A program made the translations under genes and the position numbers. Below are positions 44,677 to 52,160 of a DNA stretch of 64,000 bases, piece after piece (positions within the stretch are counted from its first letter, which is position 1; the number at the start of each line of letters is the position of its first letter). Below the pieces are notes generated by a model. The model worked only from the letters and a program-made list of their open reading frames with translations, searched no databases and was not told the origin of the DNA. Origin of the DNA: an uncultured Flammeovirgaceae bacterium (GTDB lineage Bacteria > Bacteroidota > Bacteroidia > Cytophagales > Cyclobacteriaceae); NCBI GenBank assembly GCA_937883755.1, contig CAKZYA010000048.1:1-64000 (forward strand), given 5' to 3'.

Positions 44677-45597
44677 ATGAAATCTATTTTTGCCTTATTT
44701 ATATTAATAATTACTACTGTAAGCTCAAGCCACGCCTGCGATGTGTGTGGTTGTTCACTGGGAAGTAACTACTTCGGTATTCTTCCCCAGTTTGATAAGC
44801 ACTTCGTCGGGGTACGTTGGCACCACAGTTCGTTTTTCGCTCAGATGAACCATAATAGCGAACTACTAGAACGAGAATATTCCAACGATTCTTACCATCA
44901 GCTTGAGTTATGGGGGCGGTTTTATCTATCCCCCCGAATTCAACTATTTACTTCCGTACCCTATTCAATCAACTTTATGCGGGGCAGTCATCAGACGGTG
45001 ACCGCCTCGGGCATTGGAGATATTTCGGTACTGGTGAACTATACCCTGGTAAATACGGGTGAAGATGTAGGTAATCCCTGGCGACATATTTGGTTGGCTG
45101 GAGGAGGAGTTAAACTGCCTACTGGAGATTTTCGGCAGGAAGACAATGGCACGTTAGTTAATCCTAACTTTCAATTAGGTACTGGTAGTACTGATTTTGT
45201 GCTTAACACGGTTTACACGGTGCGTTACCAAAACTACGGAATCAATCTGGGAGCTACTAGGCAATTTAATACTGAAAATCCGGAAGCGTACCGCTTTGGT
45301 AATCAGTGGAATACTTCAGCACAACTGTTTTACTGGCGGCAAATGAAAAGTTGGTCACTGCTTCCCAATGTAGGGGTTTATTACGAAACTGCTGAGATGC
45401 ATACCGACGAAGGGTTTCGGCAGCTCAATACTGGTGGCGAAGCCTGGTTCGCTCAGGCAGGACTAGATGTTTACTACCAAGACTTAGCTATCGGGTTCAG
45501 TTTTAAAAATCCAATAAACCAGCGTATGAACAGTGATGCCATTGCCGATATTGAAGCTCAAGAACGCTGGACAGTTAGTGTGATTTATAACTTTTAG
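44677..45597 (+). CDS. Outer-membrane beta-barrel with N-terminal CxxCxC motif
   Basis: A 306-residue protein. The signal peptide ends in SSSHA, directly followed by CDVCGCSLGSNYFGILPQF, a thiol-rich copper-like site. The rest is a run of amphipathic strands (GVRWHHSSFFAQ, LELWGRFYLSPRIQLFTSVPYSI, YGINLGATRQF) ending in WTVSVIYNF, an outer-membrane barrel signature. It follows the MbnH-like gene by 8 bases, so a role in copper passage or capture across the outer membrane is likely by context. Confidence 0.75.
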   Translation: MKSIFALFILIITTVSSSHACDVCGCSLGSNYFGILPQFDKHFVGVRWHHSSFFAQMNHNSELLEREYSNDSYHQLELWGRFYLSPRIQLFTSVPYSINFMRGSHQTVTASGIGDISVLVNYTLVNTGEDVGNPWRHIWLAGGGVKLPTGDFRQEDNGTLVNPNFQLGTGSTDFVLNTVYTVRYQNYGINLGATRQFNTENPEAYRFGNQWNTSAQLFYWRQMKSWSLLPNVGVYYETAEMHTDEGFRQLNTGGEAWFAQAGLDVYYQDLAIGFSFKNPINQRMNSDAIADIEAQERWTVSVIYNF

Positions 45598-45600
45598 GCA

Positions 45601-45687
45601 ACAGAAGACGGAGGAGGAAGGACGGAAAAGGGAAGATGTAAATATATCTCAGCTTTCCTTTTCCTGTGCTCTGTCTTTTGTTATCCA
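45601..45687. repeat. Intergenic imperfect palindrome
   Basis: The left part ACAGAAGACGGAGGAGG...GGAAAAGGGAA pairs imperfectly with the right part TTTCCTTTTCC...GCTCTGTCTTTTGT. The core GGAAAAGG/CCTTTTCC (45624-45631 and 45657-45664) is exact. It lies between the copper barrel and the DJ-1-like gene. Similar purine-rich text is seen at 26635-26670. Confidence 0.45.
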
Positions 45688-45710
45688 ACAATAATAAAAT
45701 CATATAAAGT

Positions 45711-46565
45711 ATGAGAACTTATTCTATTATTCTAGGAATAACCCTATGGGTCGCTATGGTTCAAACCGTAGTTGGGCAAGAGAAGAAACCAATTTCCGAG
45801 GAGGACTCGCTAGAAATACAAAAGTTAGAACGCGACCTGATGGCAGGAAAACACCAGGAGGTGATGGGGAGGGTATTTGGCGCACCTGAGTATAACATTA
45901 AAACTATTGGAATTTTAGTATACGACGGCGTGAATGACTTGGATATGATTGGCCCCCGTTACATTTTGGGGACTATGGGAGCCAAGACCGAACTGATTGC
46001 CGTAGAACCAGGAAACGTAAAAACCATTAAAGGAATAGAAATTATTCCCGACAACATTATTGACTCGGTTGATCAGCTCGATATTCTAGTGATTCCAGGT
46101 GGGTTTCAGGAAACATTGAAAACCGCTTACGATCAACGGGTACTTGAGTGGATACGGAAAATTGATAAGAGTAGTACGTTCACTGCTTCGGTGTGCACGG
46201 GTGGTTGGATACTAGGTGCCACGGGTTTGCTAGATGGAAAAAAGGCTACAACGAACTGGTACCGAGCTGAAGAGATGCTGGCAAAGCATGGGGCTACATT
46301 TACCAATGAACGCTTTACCCGAGATGGTAAGTACTGGACATCGGCTGGAGTTACCGCTGGCATGGATATGTCGTTAGCAATAATGAAAAAAGTTTGGGGA
46401 GAAAACTATACGCAAGGAATAATGCTGGATATGGAATACGATCCTGCTCCGCCGGTGGAGGGAGGCAGTCCAGAAAAAACGGATAATGTAGTTCATTGGA
46501 TGTTAGAAAGTATGTACGATGCTGGCATCACAGCACTTATGGATAGCCTGGAAAGTGACCACTGA
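45711..46565 (+). CDS. Exported DJ-1/PfpI family protein
   Basis: A 284-residue protein with a signal peptide (IILGITLWVAMVQTVVG) and a DJ-1/PfpI domain. IGILVYDGVNDLDMIGPRY carries the conserved acidic region, LVIPGG a core strand, and FTASVCTGGWILGATGLLDGKKATTNW the nucleophile-elbow Cys and following His-equivalent region. Family members include isonitrile hydratase-like and transcription-related enzymes. Export makes a periplasmic stress or detoxifying role more likely. It may be read with the copper genes despite the 113-base gap. Confidence 0.85.
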   Translation: MRTYSIILGITLWVAMVQTVVGQEKKPISEEDSLEIQKLERDLMAGKHQEVMGRVFGAPEYNIKTIGILVYDGVNDLDMIGPRYILGTMGAKTELIAVEPGNVKTIKGIEIIPDNIIDSVDQLDILVIPGGFQETLKTAYDQRVLEWIRKIDKSSTFTASVCTGGWILGATGLLDGKKATTNWYRAEEMLAKHGATFTNERFTRDGKYWTSAGVTAGMDMSLAIMKKVWGENYTQGIMLDMEYDPAPPVEGGSPEKTDNVVHWMLESMYDAGITALMDSLESDH

Positions 46566-46574
46566 ATAGTACCA

Positions 46575-46590
46575 CTAACTATCGAGTTAG
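46575..46590 (+). terminator. Short hairpin after the DJ-1-like gene
   Basis: A perfect 6-bp stem CTAACT-ATCG-AGTTAG lies 10 bases after the stop and is followed by CTTATCTT. It is a weak but well-placed candidate terminator. Confidence 0.4.
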
Positions 46591-46596
46591 CTTATC

Positions 46597-46820
46597 TTAA
46601 AGTAATAGTGTAAAATAGTTTTCCAGGTCTTCAATTTCTGTCCAGTCACAGCCTTCTAAAAGCTTGTAAAGCTTAATAAGATTGTTATTTAGCTTGTATT
46701 CCTCTCAAAAAGGTATAGATTTACAGTACATTTCTGTCGCTGTATCGCTTTTGCAAGCCTGATATCTGGATTTTCTGGTTTCCGAAAAACAGCCTCATCC
46801 AATTGGCTCCTTTCTGACTT
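46597..46820 (-). pseudogene. Remnant of a small gene with frameshifts
   Basis: The 402-base gap 46566-46967 has no intact gene. On the minus strand one frame reads SQLDEAVFRKPENPDIRLAK...NLYLFERNTS then stops. A second frame takes over at the same place with EYKLNNNLIKLYKLLEGCDWTEIEDLENYFTLLL to TAA at 46597. Joined by a shift in the AGAGG stretch, they make a smooth charged helical protein. No start codon or family is recognised, so this is probably a decayed gene. Confidence 0.3.
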
Positions 46821-46967
46821 CTACGTCGCTTTCTAATTACACGTATTTAAGGTTTGGTTGAAATTACAGCCTGCTAATTGTTTCATCATCCCCAAATGGG
46901 CGTCGCTCAAAATATCGGTAGGGTTGTCATAAGTCCGCTACTTATTTTCAACTATCAAACCATATTT

Positions 46968-49508
46968 ATGATGAAAAGAACAACGACTATCTTCTGGTGC
47001 TACTTAATAGTAGCCGCACTGTCGGGACTGACTGTACCTAGTTATGCTCAAACACCTCCCACTTTCGAAGGGCGACATCTAGCGCAGTGGGATGGAGCGA
47101 AGGATCGACCATCAACTCAAGTTTCAGGCACCTCCCATCAGGTGCTGACTGAAGTCATTACCTCCTACGACCTGTATACGCTAGACGCTAGAGCTATCGA
47201 TCGTTACGTAAAGAGTACACCTGAATCAGCCACCTTTCAGTTGGTATTAGGTGAGGAGTATCAATGGGAAATAATGTTAGAAGAGAATAATCTACTATCT
47301 CCCGACTATCAATCGTTCGCTCTCACATCTCAAGGTAAGGTAGAGGTGGCATCAACACCGACCGTAACTTTTCGTGGACAACTCTTATCAGAAGGTGGTG
47401 GTGAAGTTAGGCTACTATTAGATGGAGATCAGCTGCAAGGGTTTGTTACAGTTAACGATAAGAAAATATATCTGGAAAATCTGAGTAATCTGTCTTCTGG
47501 TGCTAGTACCTCGCAGTTCGTGCTGTATTCTGAAGATGCCGTAAAGGAAGAAGGCGAACTACTCTGTTTGGCTAAACAAGAACAGGCGTACGATAAACAA
47601 ATACAGGATCGGGTGACCGACCAGGCCGCCAACGGTTGTGAGGATCAGGCGGAGCTAGAAATTGCTACGCTGGCACTATTTCGACGATTTAACTCGGCGG
47701 GAAGCCAACCCGCAGTCAATAATGAGATTTTGGGGATCCTCAATAATGTGCAAGCCAATTATAACCAATTTAGTATCAAGTTTAATGTAGTAGAGCAAGT
47801 AGTATCCACTTGCTCTAGCTGTGATCCCTGGACGACTACGAATCCTTCTAGTATTCTTCGGGAGTTTACCAACTGGGGATCTTCCGGCTTCAGTCAGCGA
47901 CATGATGCGGGCATTTGTTTCTTCGACGGCGCTGGGTCAGGTACAGTAGGAGTTGCCTGGGTGGGTGCCATTTGTACTTCCAGTCGCTACTCCGTTTGCG
48001 ATAAGTTACGCACCTCAGAAAGTAACCGCGTACTGGTTGCTCATGAAGTAGGACATAACTTCAGTGCCAGACATGATGCCAGTGGTTCACCTTTCATTAT
48101 GGCACCCTCAGTGAATACCTCTTCAAATTGGTCAAGTGCCTCAACGAATGCTATTAATAACCATATTTCTAGCCGTAGCTGTCTGTCTTGCGTTGGTGGC
48201 GGAGGCACACCACCCCCTGTTGCCTGTCCGGTGCCGACGCAACTCAGAGCTCAAAATATTAGTGTTACTACAGTTTCGCTCAATTGGAGAAGTGCAGGAA
48301 GTGGTAATGATTATCGTCTTCAATACCGCCGTCAGGGTACTTCCTCGTGGACTTCTCGTAATGTAGGGTCAAGTAACGCTTCGCTCTCCGGCCTTAGAGC
48401 TAACACCACTTATCAATGGCGGGTACGCACTATTTGTGATAACAGTAACTCTGACTATATCAGTGGACCTAATTTTACTACCCGCCCTGAAGATACCAAC
48501 GGATGCACTGCACCTACTGCTTTAGTGGTGAATAATATTCGTACTAGTACGGCTAGCTTTGATTGGCGTAGTATGAATGGAGCTCGAAACTATACTTTTC
48601 GTATTCGATCTAAAGGGAGCTCTCGGTGGTTTAGTTTCAACGTAAGTCGAAGCAGTATTGGTGTCAGAGGTATGCGAAGTGGTACTACATACCAGTGGCA
48701 AGTACGTACTAATTGCTCCGGTGGCTCATCGAATTACGTGGTTGGTGCTGAGTTTACTACTTCTGCTAATCAAGTCGCTAGTGCTACCAATAATGTGGTA
48801 TGGAGTGAAACTTTCACAATGGCTGATAATAGGGCAGGTAATTCTGCTTGGACTAGCCGAGTAACTGACGCTAATCAGGGCGTAGCTCACGTGGTGGATG
48901 GAAGATTTACGATTAGTAATACATCGGCTGAGTGGCAGTCCGAAAAGATTAATATCAGCGAACTGAAGGAGTTTGAGTTGACTTACGATATTGAGAGTAT
49001 AATTGCTCAAGATGGTGGTGAATTGACTTTTTACTATCGTATGGATGGAGGAGAGTGGGAAGAAGTTGATCAGCAGTCTGAAGCTTTAGAACGTACATCA
49101 GTAATAATTAGTGGACTAGCTACTGGTGAGTGGCTAGAACTCCGCTTTGTTGCCAGCACCAACTCAGCGAAGCAGGTCTATTATCTGGATAACATTGGGG
49201 TAGTATGTGCCAACTGTGAAACTGAAACGCTATCAGCAACATCAGTATTAACCTCCGATGATGAGTTGGTGGACGTAACTGTTTATCCTAACCCTTACTA
49301 CGAAAGTTTCCGTATTGATCTTCCGTCGGAGGTAGAGCAACTTAGCGCCCAAGTATTCGATCTTCAGGGAAAATTGGTACAGCAAGAACAGTATATGTTA
49401 CCCAAACGCAGGCTGGAACTAGGAAAAGGACTTGATCCTGGCCTTTATGTGGTGCGGTTATCTGGTTCTGAATTCCTTCGCGAGCTAAAGATTACTAAGC
49501 AAGAATAG
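46968..49508 (+). CDS. Secreted reprolysin-type (M12B) metalloprotease with fibronectin III and T9SS domains
   Basis: An 847-residue protein. ATG 46968 (or 46971) gives the signal peptide IFWCYLIVAALSGLTVPSYAQ; the ORF-track TTG start is dropped. After a propeptide, the catalytic domain has VAHEVGHNFSARHDASG, the HExxHxxGxxHD motif of metzincins, with Cys pairs and a later APSVNT Met-turn-like stretch. Two fibronectin III modules follow (CPVPTQLRAQNISVTTVSLNW and CTAPTALVVNNIRTSTASFDW), then a jelly-roll-like module. A T9SS type A sorting domain ends it (VTVYPNPYYESFRIDL...ELKITK). It is a surface or secreted protease. Confidence 0.92.
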   Translation: MMKRTTTIFWCYLIVAALSGLTVPSYAQTPPTFEGRHLAQWDGAKDRPSTQVSGTSHQVLTEVITSYDLYTLDARAIDRYVKSTPESATFQLVLGEEYQWEIMLEENNLLSPDYQSFALTSQGKVEVASTPTVTFRGQLLSEGGGEVRLLLDGDQLQGFVTVNDKKIYLENLSNLSSGASTSQFVLYSEDAVKEEGELLCLAKQEQAYDKQIQDRVTDQAANGCEDQAELEIATLALFRRFNSAGSQPAVNNEILGILNNVQANYNQFSIKFNVVEQVVSTCSSCDPWTTTNPSSILREFTNWGSSGFSQRHDAGICFFDGAGSGTVGVAWVGAICTSSRYSVCDKLRTSESNRVLVAHEVGHNFSARHDASGSPFIMAPSVNTSSNWSSASTNAINNHISSRSCLSCVGGGGTPPPVACPVPTQLRAQNISVTTVSLNWRSAGSGNDYRLQYRRQGTSSWTSRNVGSSNASLSGLRANTTYQWRVRTICDNSNSDYISGPNFTTRPEDTNGCTAPTALVVNNIRTSTASFDWRSMNGARNYTFRIRSKGSSRWFSFNVSRSSIGVRGMRSGTTYQWQVRTNCSGGSSNYVVGAEFTTSANQVASATNNVVWSETFTMADNRAGNSAWTSRVTDANQGVAHVVDGRFTISNTSAEWQSEKINISELKEFELTYDIESIIAQDGGELTFYYRMDGGEWEEVDQQSEALERTSVIISGLATGEWLELRFVASTNSAKQVYYLDNIGVVCANCETETLSATSVLTSDDELVDVTVYPNPYYESFRIDLPSEVEQLSAQVFDLQGKLVQQEQYMLPKRRLELGKGLDPGLYVVRLSGSEFLRELKITKQE

Positions 49509-49519
49509 TTACAGTAAAT

Positions 49520-49580
49520 GCTAGGCTGTGTTTGGTGAATATTCTTGAAGAAAAAAGGTGTTTGTCAGGCGCAGCCTAGC
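49520..49580. repeat. 9-bp inverted repeat around a 43-base loop
   Basis: GCTAGGCTG (49520-49528) and CAGCCTAGC (49572-49580) are exact complements. The loop contains a second short hairpin, TTC-TTGA-AGAA-like. It follows the protease gene by 11 bases. No T-tract follows, so it is a transcript-end structure or small RNA candidate, not a standard terminator. Confidence 0.4.
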
Positions 49581-49708
49581 GTTAGAATTACAAGAAAACT
49601 CATGGTCTAAATCTCAAAATTTTCGTGAAAACTAACGTAACTTGCGAGTGAGTCAAATTTCTATTTGACCATCAGATATACTAATTCATGTACTTATCCC
49701 ATAACCCT

Positions 49709-50179
49709 ATGTATCGATTATTTTTTGGATTCTTTTCCTTAATTTTTATCAGCTTAAGTAGTTGTCAATCTTCTACTACCACGGAAGCCGATGCTAATCT
49801 CACTCAGGCTCAGGAAATTTACGATGAGGCCATCGTTGTCCACGATGAAGTGATGCCTCGAATGGATGAAATGATGCGACTACGGAGAACTGTACAGCAG
49901 CAAATGGATTCGCTACAACAAGTAGATTCTGTAGCTTATGCTGACACATTACAGCAGATGCAAACCATCGTGCAAAATCTAAAAGAAGCTGATGATGCTA
50001 TGATGCAGTGGATGCGAAATACAGTGGGAGTTCCTACTCAAGAAGAGTTACAATCCCCTGACCCAGTTGATACTACGAATATTATTCAGGTGCAGCAGCA
50101 GCAAAAAGCGGCTATTGAGCAAGTTAAACAGCAAATGGAAAGTAGTATCGAAGAAGCAAAAGCACTGTTGAATGAATGA
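49709..50179 (+). CDS. Coiled-coil lipoprotein
   Basis: A 156-residue lipoprotein (FFSLIFISLSSC lipobox) that is almost wholly helical after the anchor. It is rich in Gln, Met and Asp (VMPRMDEMMRLRRTVQQQMDSLQQ, NIIQVQQQQKAAIEQVKQQME). Such proteins often act as periplasmic scaffolds or spacers. The ORF-track ATG at 49688 is also possible; 49709 puts the basic N-terminus directly before the hydrophobic stretch. A copy of the 32.2-kb dispersed element follows its stop. Confidence 0.7.
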   Translation: MYRLFFGFFSLIFISLSSCQSSTTTEADANLTQAQEIYDEAIVVHDEVMPRMDEMMRLRRTVQQQMDSLQQVDSVAYADTLQQMQTIVQNLKEADDAMMQWMRNTVGVPTQEELQSPDPVDTTNIIQVQQQQKAAIEQVKQQMESSIEEAKALLNE

Positions 50180-50228
50180 TGATTAATGATTAGTGAGCAA
50201 TACATTCTACCCATCATTCATTAAGAAG

Positions 50229-50936
50229 ATGAGAGCGATTATTCTCTTACTCATGCTGATATTGGGGACAAGTTACTCTGTATTGTTAGCGCAACCGGTT
50301 CAGGTAATTGGGGCAGTGAAGCAGGTAAAAAAGCTGGGGCAACTGGATGGGCAAGTGCAATTGGATACCTTAACTGGACAAAACCTCTACGGACTCGGCC
50401 CAGTGGCTCATTTGCAGGGAGAGATTTTGCTGTGGAACGATACTGCTTACGTATCTGAGGTAATCGGAGGAAAAGGTACCGTTAAAATTGCCCCAACTGT
50501 TCAGGCTCCTTTTTTGGTGTATACTTCAGTGGCAAAGTGGGGAGGTGAACAAATCATCAGTCAACCAATCACTGCCTTAGATCAATTACAACAAATTGTT
50601 GAGCAATTAGCCTTAGCGGCTGGAAGATCATTAGATGAGCCATTTCCGTTTACGCTGAAGGGTAAAGCTCAGAAAATTACCTATCATGTAATGGACAAGC
50701 CGGAAGAGCAGGTTGAGCATAACCCAGGCTTGCACCAGAAAGCCAAACGTTTTTTTACTTTGGCCGATGAGGAAGTGACGCTGCTAGGATTTTACTCTCG
50801 CCATCACCAAGGAGTTTTCACCCACCACGGCTCATTTATTCATGTACACGTAATCAATCAAGCCTATACTAAAATGGGTCATTTAGACAAGTTGGATATT
50901 CAACCTAGCGAATTATCACTGAAACTGCCTCTCTAG
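50229..50936 (+). CDS. Exported acetolactate decarboxylase-like protein
   Basis: A 235-residue protein with a signal peptide (IILLLMLILGTSYSVLLA). The body resembles alpha-acetolactate decarboxylase: GLGPVAHLQGEILLWNDTAYVS, FYSRHHQGVFTHHGSFIHVHVI and MGHLD. The spacing HxH followed by a third His 13 residues after the first is the same as the zinc ligands of the Bacillus enzyme. Acetoin formation is normally cytoplasmic, so an exported version suggests a changed substrate. The ORF-track start is a GTG inside a repeat; ATG 50229 is preferred. Confidence 0.8.
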   Translation: MRAIILLLMLILGTSYSVLLAQPVQVIGAVKQVKKLGQLDGQVQLDTLTGQNLYGLGPVAHLQGEILLWNDTAYVSEVIGGKGTVKIAPTVQAPFLVYTSVAKWGGEQIISQPITALDQLQQIVEQLALAAGRSLDEPFPFTLKGKAQKITYHVMDKPEEQVEHNPGLHQKAKRFFTLADEEVTLLGFYSRHHQGVFTHHGSFIHVHVINQAYTKMGHLDKLDIQPSELSLKLPL

Positions 50937-50993
50937 CTATGGTTATACTTTAAGCCTTATCGGGCGGGCTATACAGATATTTGTGATATTTAA

Positions 50994-51024
50994 TTTGTAA
51001 TCATTCTAAATAGCTGTATTTTTG
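50994..51024 (+). promoter_or_regulatory. Bacteroidota-type promoter of the ferritin operon
   Basis: TTTG (50994-50997), 19 bases, then TATTTTTG (51017-51024): an exact match to the TTTG-N19-TAnnTTTG promoter used by Bacteroidota sigma factors. Transcription should begin near 51029-51032, just before ATG 51033, which implies a leaderless or nearly leaderless message. Confidence 0.75.
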
Positions 51025-51032
51025 TGTTCAGC

Positions 51033-51365
51033 ATGATACAGTTATTCGCTACAGACTACGGTTGTACGTTTCAGTCCGATCAGGATCGTTGTTTTTATCT
51101 GCACTTTCAGGGGCGGAAAATGGCGATGAGTGTGTGTTCCTTAATAGCTTTTAAGAAGAAAGTAGACTCAATTGATTTGGTGAAATTGCTCACCGACGAA
51201 TCAGATTACTCAGATGTGGCGTTGTTATCAACCTGCCAGCGAGAAGCTATTTTTTTGTTGAGTATTCGGGAAATCATTGATCTGAAAGAACTGTTATCAG
51301 GAACGTTAGTAATGTTGGAGCTAAATAGTATTTTGCACCAGCAGTTAAACTGCGGAATTTCTTAA
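51033..51365 (+). CDS. Small protein preceding ferritin, function unknown
   Basis: A 110-residue protein (MIQLFATDYGCTFQSDQDRCFYLHFQGRKMAM...). It has a strand-rich N-terminal part with two Cys and a helical C-terminal part. The ORF-track GTG start lies within the promoter -7 box, so ATG 51033 must be used. It is 29 bases before the ferritin ATG and shares its promoter. The family is not recognised with confidence; it faintly recalls the DUF6686 pattern. Confidence 0.6.
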   Translation: MIQLFATDYGCTFQSDQDRCFYLHFQGRKMAMSVCSLIAFKKKVDSIDLVKLLTDESDYSDVALLSTCQREAIFLLSIREIIDLKELLSGTLVMLELNSILHQQLNCGIS

Positions 51366-51394
51366 TCTTTTTTTGACACTATTACCTTATTCCT

Positions 51395-51952
51395 ATGAAA
51401 GATCTTATGCGACAACGCACCTCTATTAAGCCCGAAATTGTTGATATCCTGAACGAACAGGTTCGTATTGAAGCTACTGCTTCAGCCGCTTATTTGGCGA
51501 TGGCAGCTTGGTGCGATCAGCACGGTTGGGAAAATAGTGCCGATCACTTTTTCACTCAAGCTGATGAAGAGCGGATGCATATGCTAAAACTGTTCCGTTA
51601 CGTGAGCGATATGGGAGCGGCAGCCATCTCCCCGCAGGTTGGCGAAGTGCAGCATGATTTCTCAACGCTAAAGGAAGTATTTGAAACTGCCCTGGATAAT
51701 GAAATCCACGTAACTGAGTCAATTAATAAGATTGTGGCAGCTTGCCGAAACGCGAATGATTTTGCTACTGAAAGCTTTATGCAGTGGTATGTGCAGGAGC
51801 AAGTAGAAGAAGAATACGTAGCTCGACGTGCCGTAGAGTTGTTTGATATCATGGGCGACTCCGGTATGGATCTAATCCTGATTGATGAGCGTATTCCGAA
51901 AATAGTTTACCAAGAGGCAGGTGCCGGAGCTGAAGGTGGGGAAGAAGCGTAA
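51395..51952 (+). CDS. ftn: Ferritin
   Basis: A 185-residue non-haem ferritin that stores iron. It shows the four-helix bundle with ferroxidase ligands: Glu in EATASAAYLAMAAWC, QADEERMHMLKLFRYV, and VQEQVEEEYVARRAVELF. The short GEVQHDFSTL loop and TALDNEIHVTESINKI helix are as in bacterial FtnA. The acidic/glycine tail GAGAEGGEEA is extra. It is the second gene after the promoter at 51.0 kb. Confidence 0.93.
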   Translation: MKDLMRQRTSIKPEIVDILNEQVRIEATASAAYLAMAAWCDQHGWENSADHFFTQADEERMHMLKLFRYVSDMGAAAISPQVGEVQHDFSTLKEVFETALDNEIHVTESINKIVAACRNANDFATESFMQWYVQEQVEEEYVARRAVELFDIMGDSGMDLILIDERIPKIVYQEAGAGAEGGEEA

Positions 51953-51974
51953 AATACTTTGACAGGAAGACGGT

Positions 51975-52133
51975 ATGAACTTAGAATTTCAACGTCAGGT
52001 AGAAGATAGATGCACCATAGGAAGCCTTGAGAAAAAGTCGGGGCTTCTTTCCGAAGAGTGTATTTTTAAGAAATGCTGTAAGAAGTATAAGAAGGTGGGT
52101 AAGCGGCCTTGCCGAAAGTGCCCTAAGTTCTGA
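51975..52133 (+). CDS. 52-residue Cys/Lys-rich small protein
   Basis: Too short for the ORF track. ATG 51975, 22 bases after the ferritin stop, opens MNLEFQRQVEDRCTIGSL and ends CIFKKCCKKYKKVGKRPCRKCPKF to TGA 52133. Five Cys in the last 24 residues, spaced C-x4-CC-x9-C-x2-C, with many Lys, look like a metal-binding or RNA-binding knuckle. I recall similar CCKKYKKKGK..C..CP tails in Bacteroidota small proteins. A hairpin at 52021-52047 lies inside the frame. Confidence 0.7.
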   Translation: MNLEFQRQVEDRCTIGSLEKKSGLLSEECIFKKCCKKYKKVGKRPCRKCPKF

Positions 52134-52160
52134 ATCTCTCTCACCCTCTATAAATCAAAA

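Noticed and set aside
51024-51032. GTG start for the protein before ferritin
   Set aside because: This GTG begins at the last base of the promoter -7 box, upstream of the expected transcript start.
52021-52047. GAAGCC...GGCTTC hairpin as the ferritin terminator
   Set aside because: It lies inside the open frame of the 52-residue Cys/Lys-rich protein and has only a short T-tract, so it is probably coding sequence.
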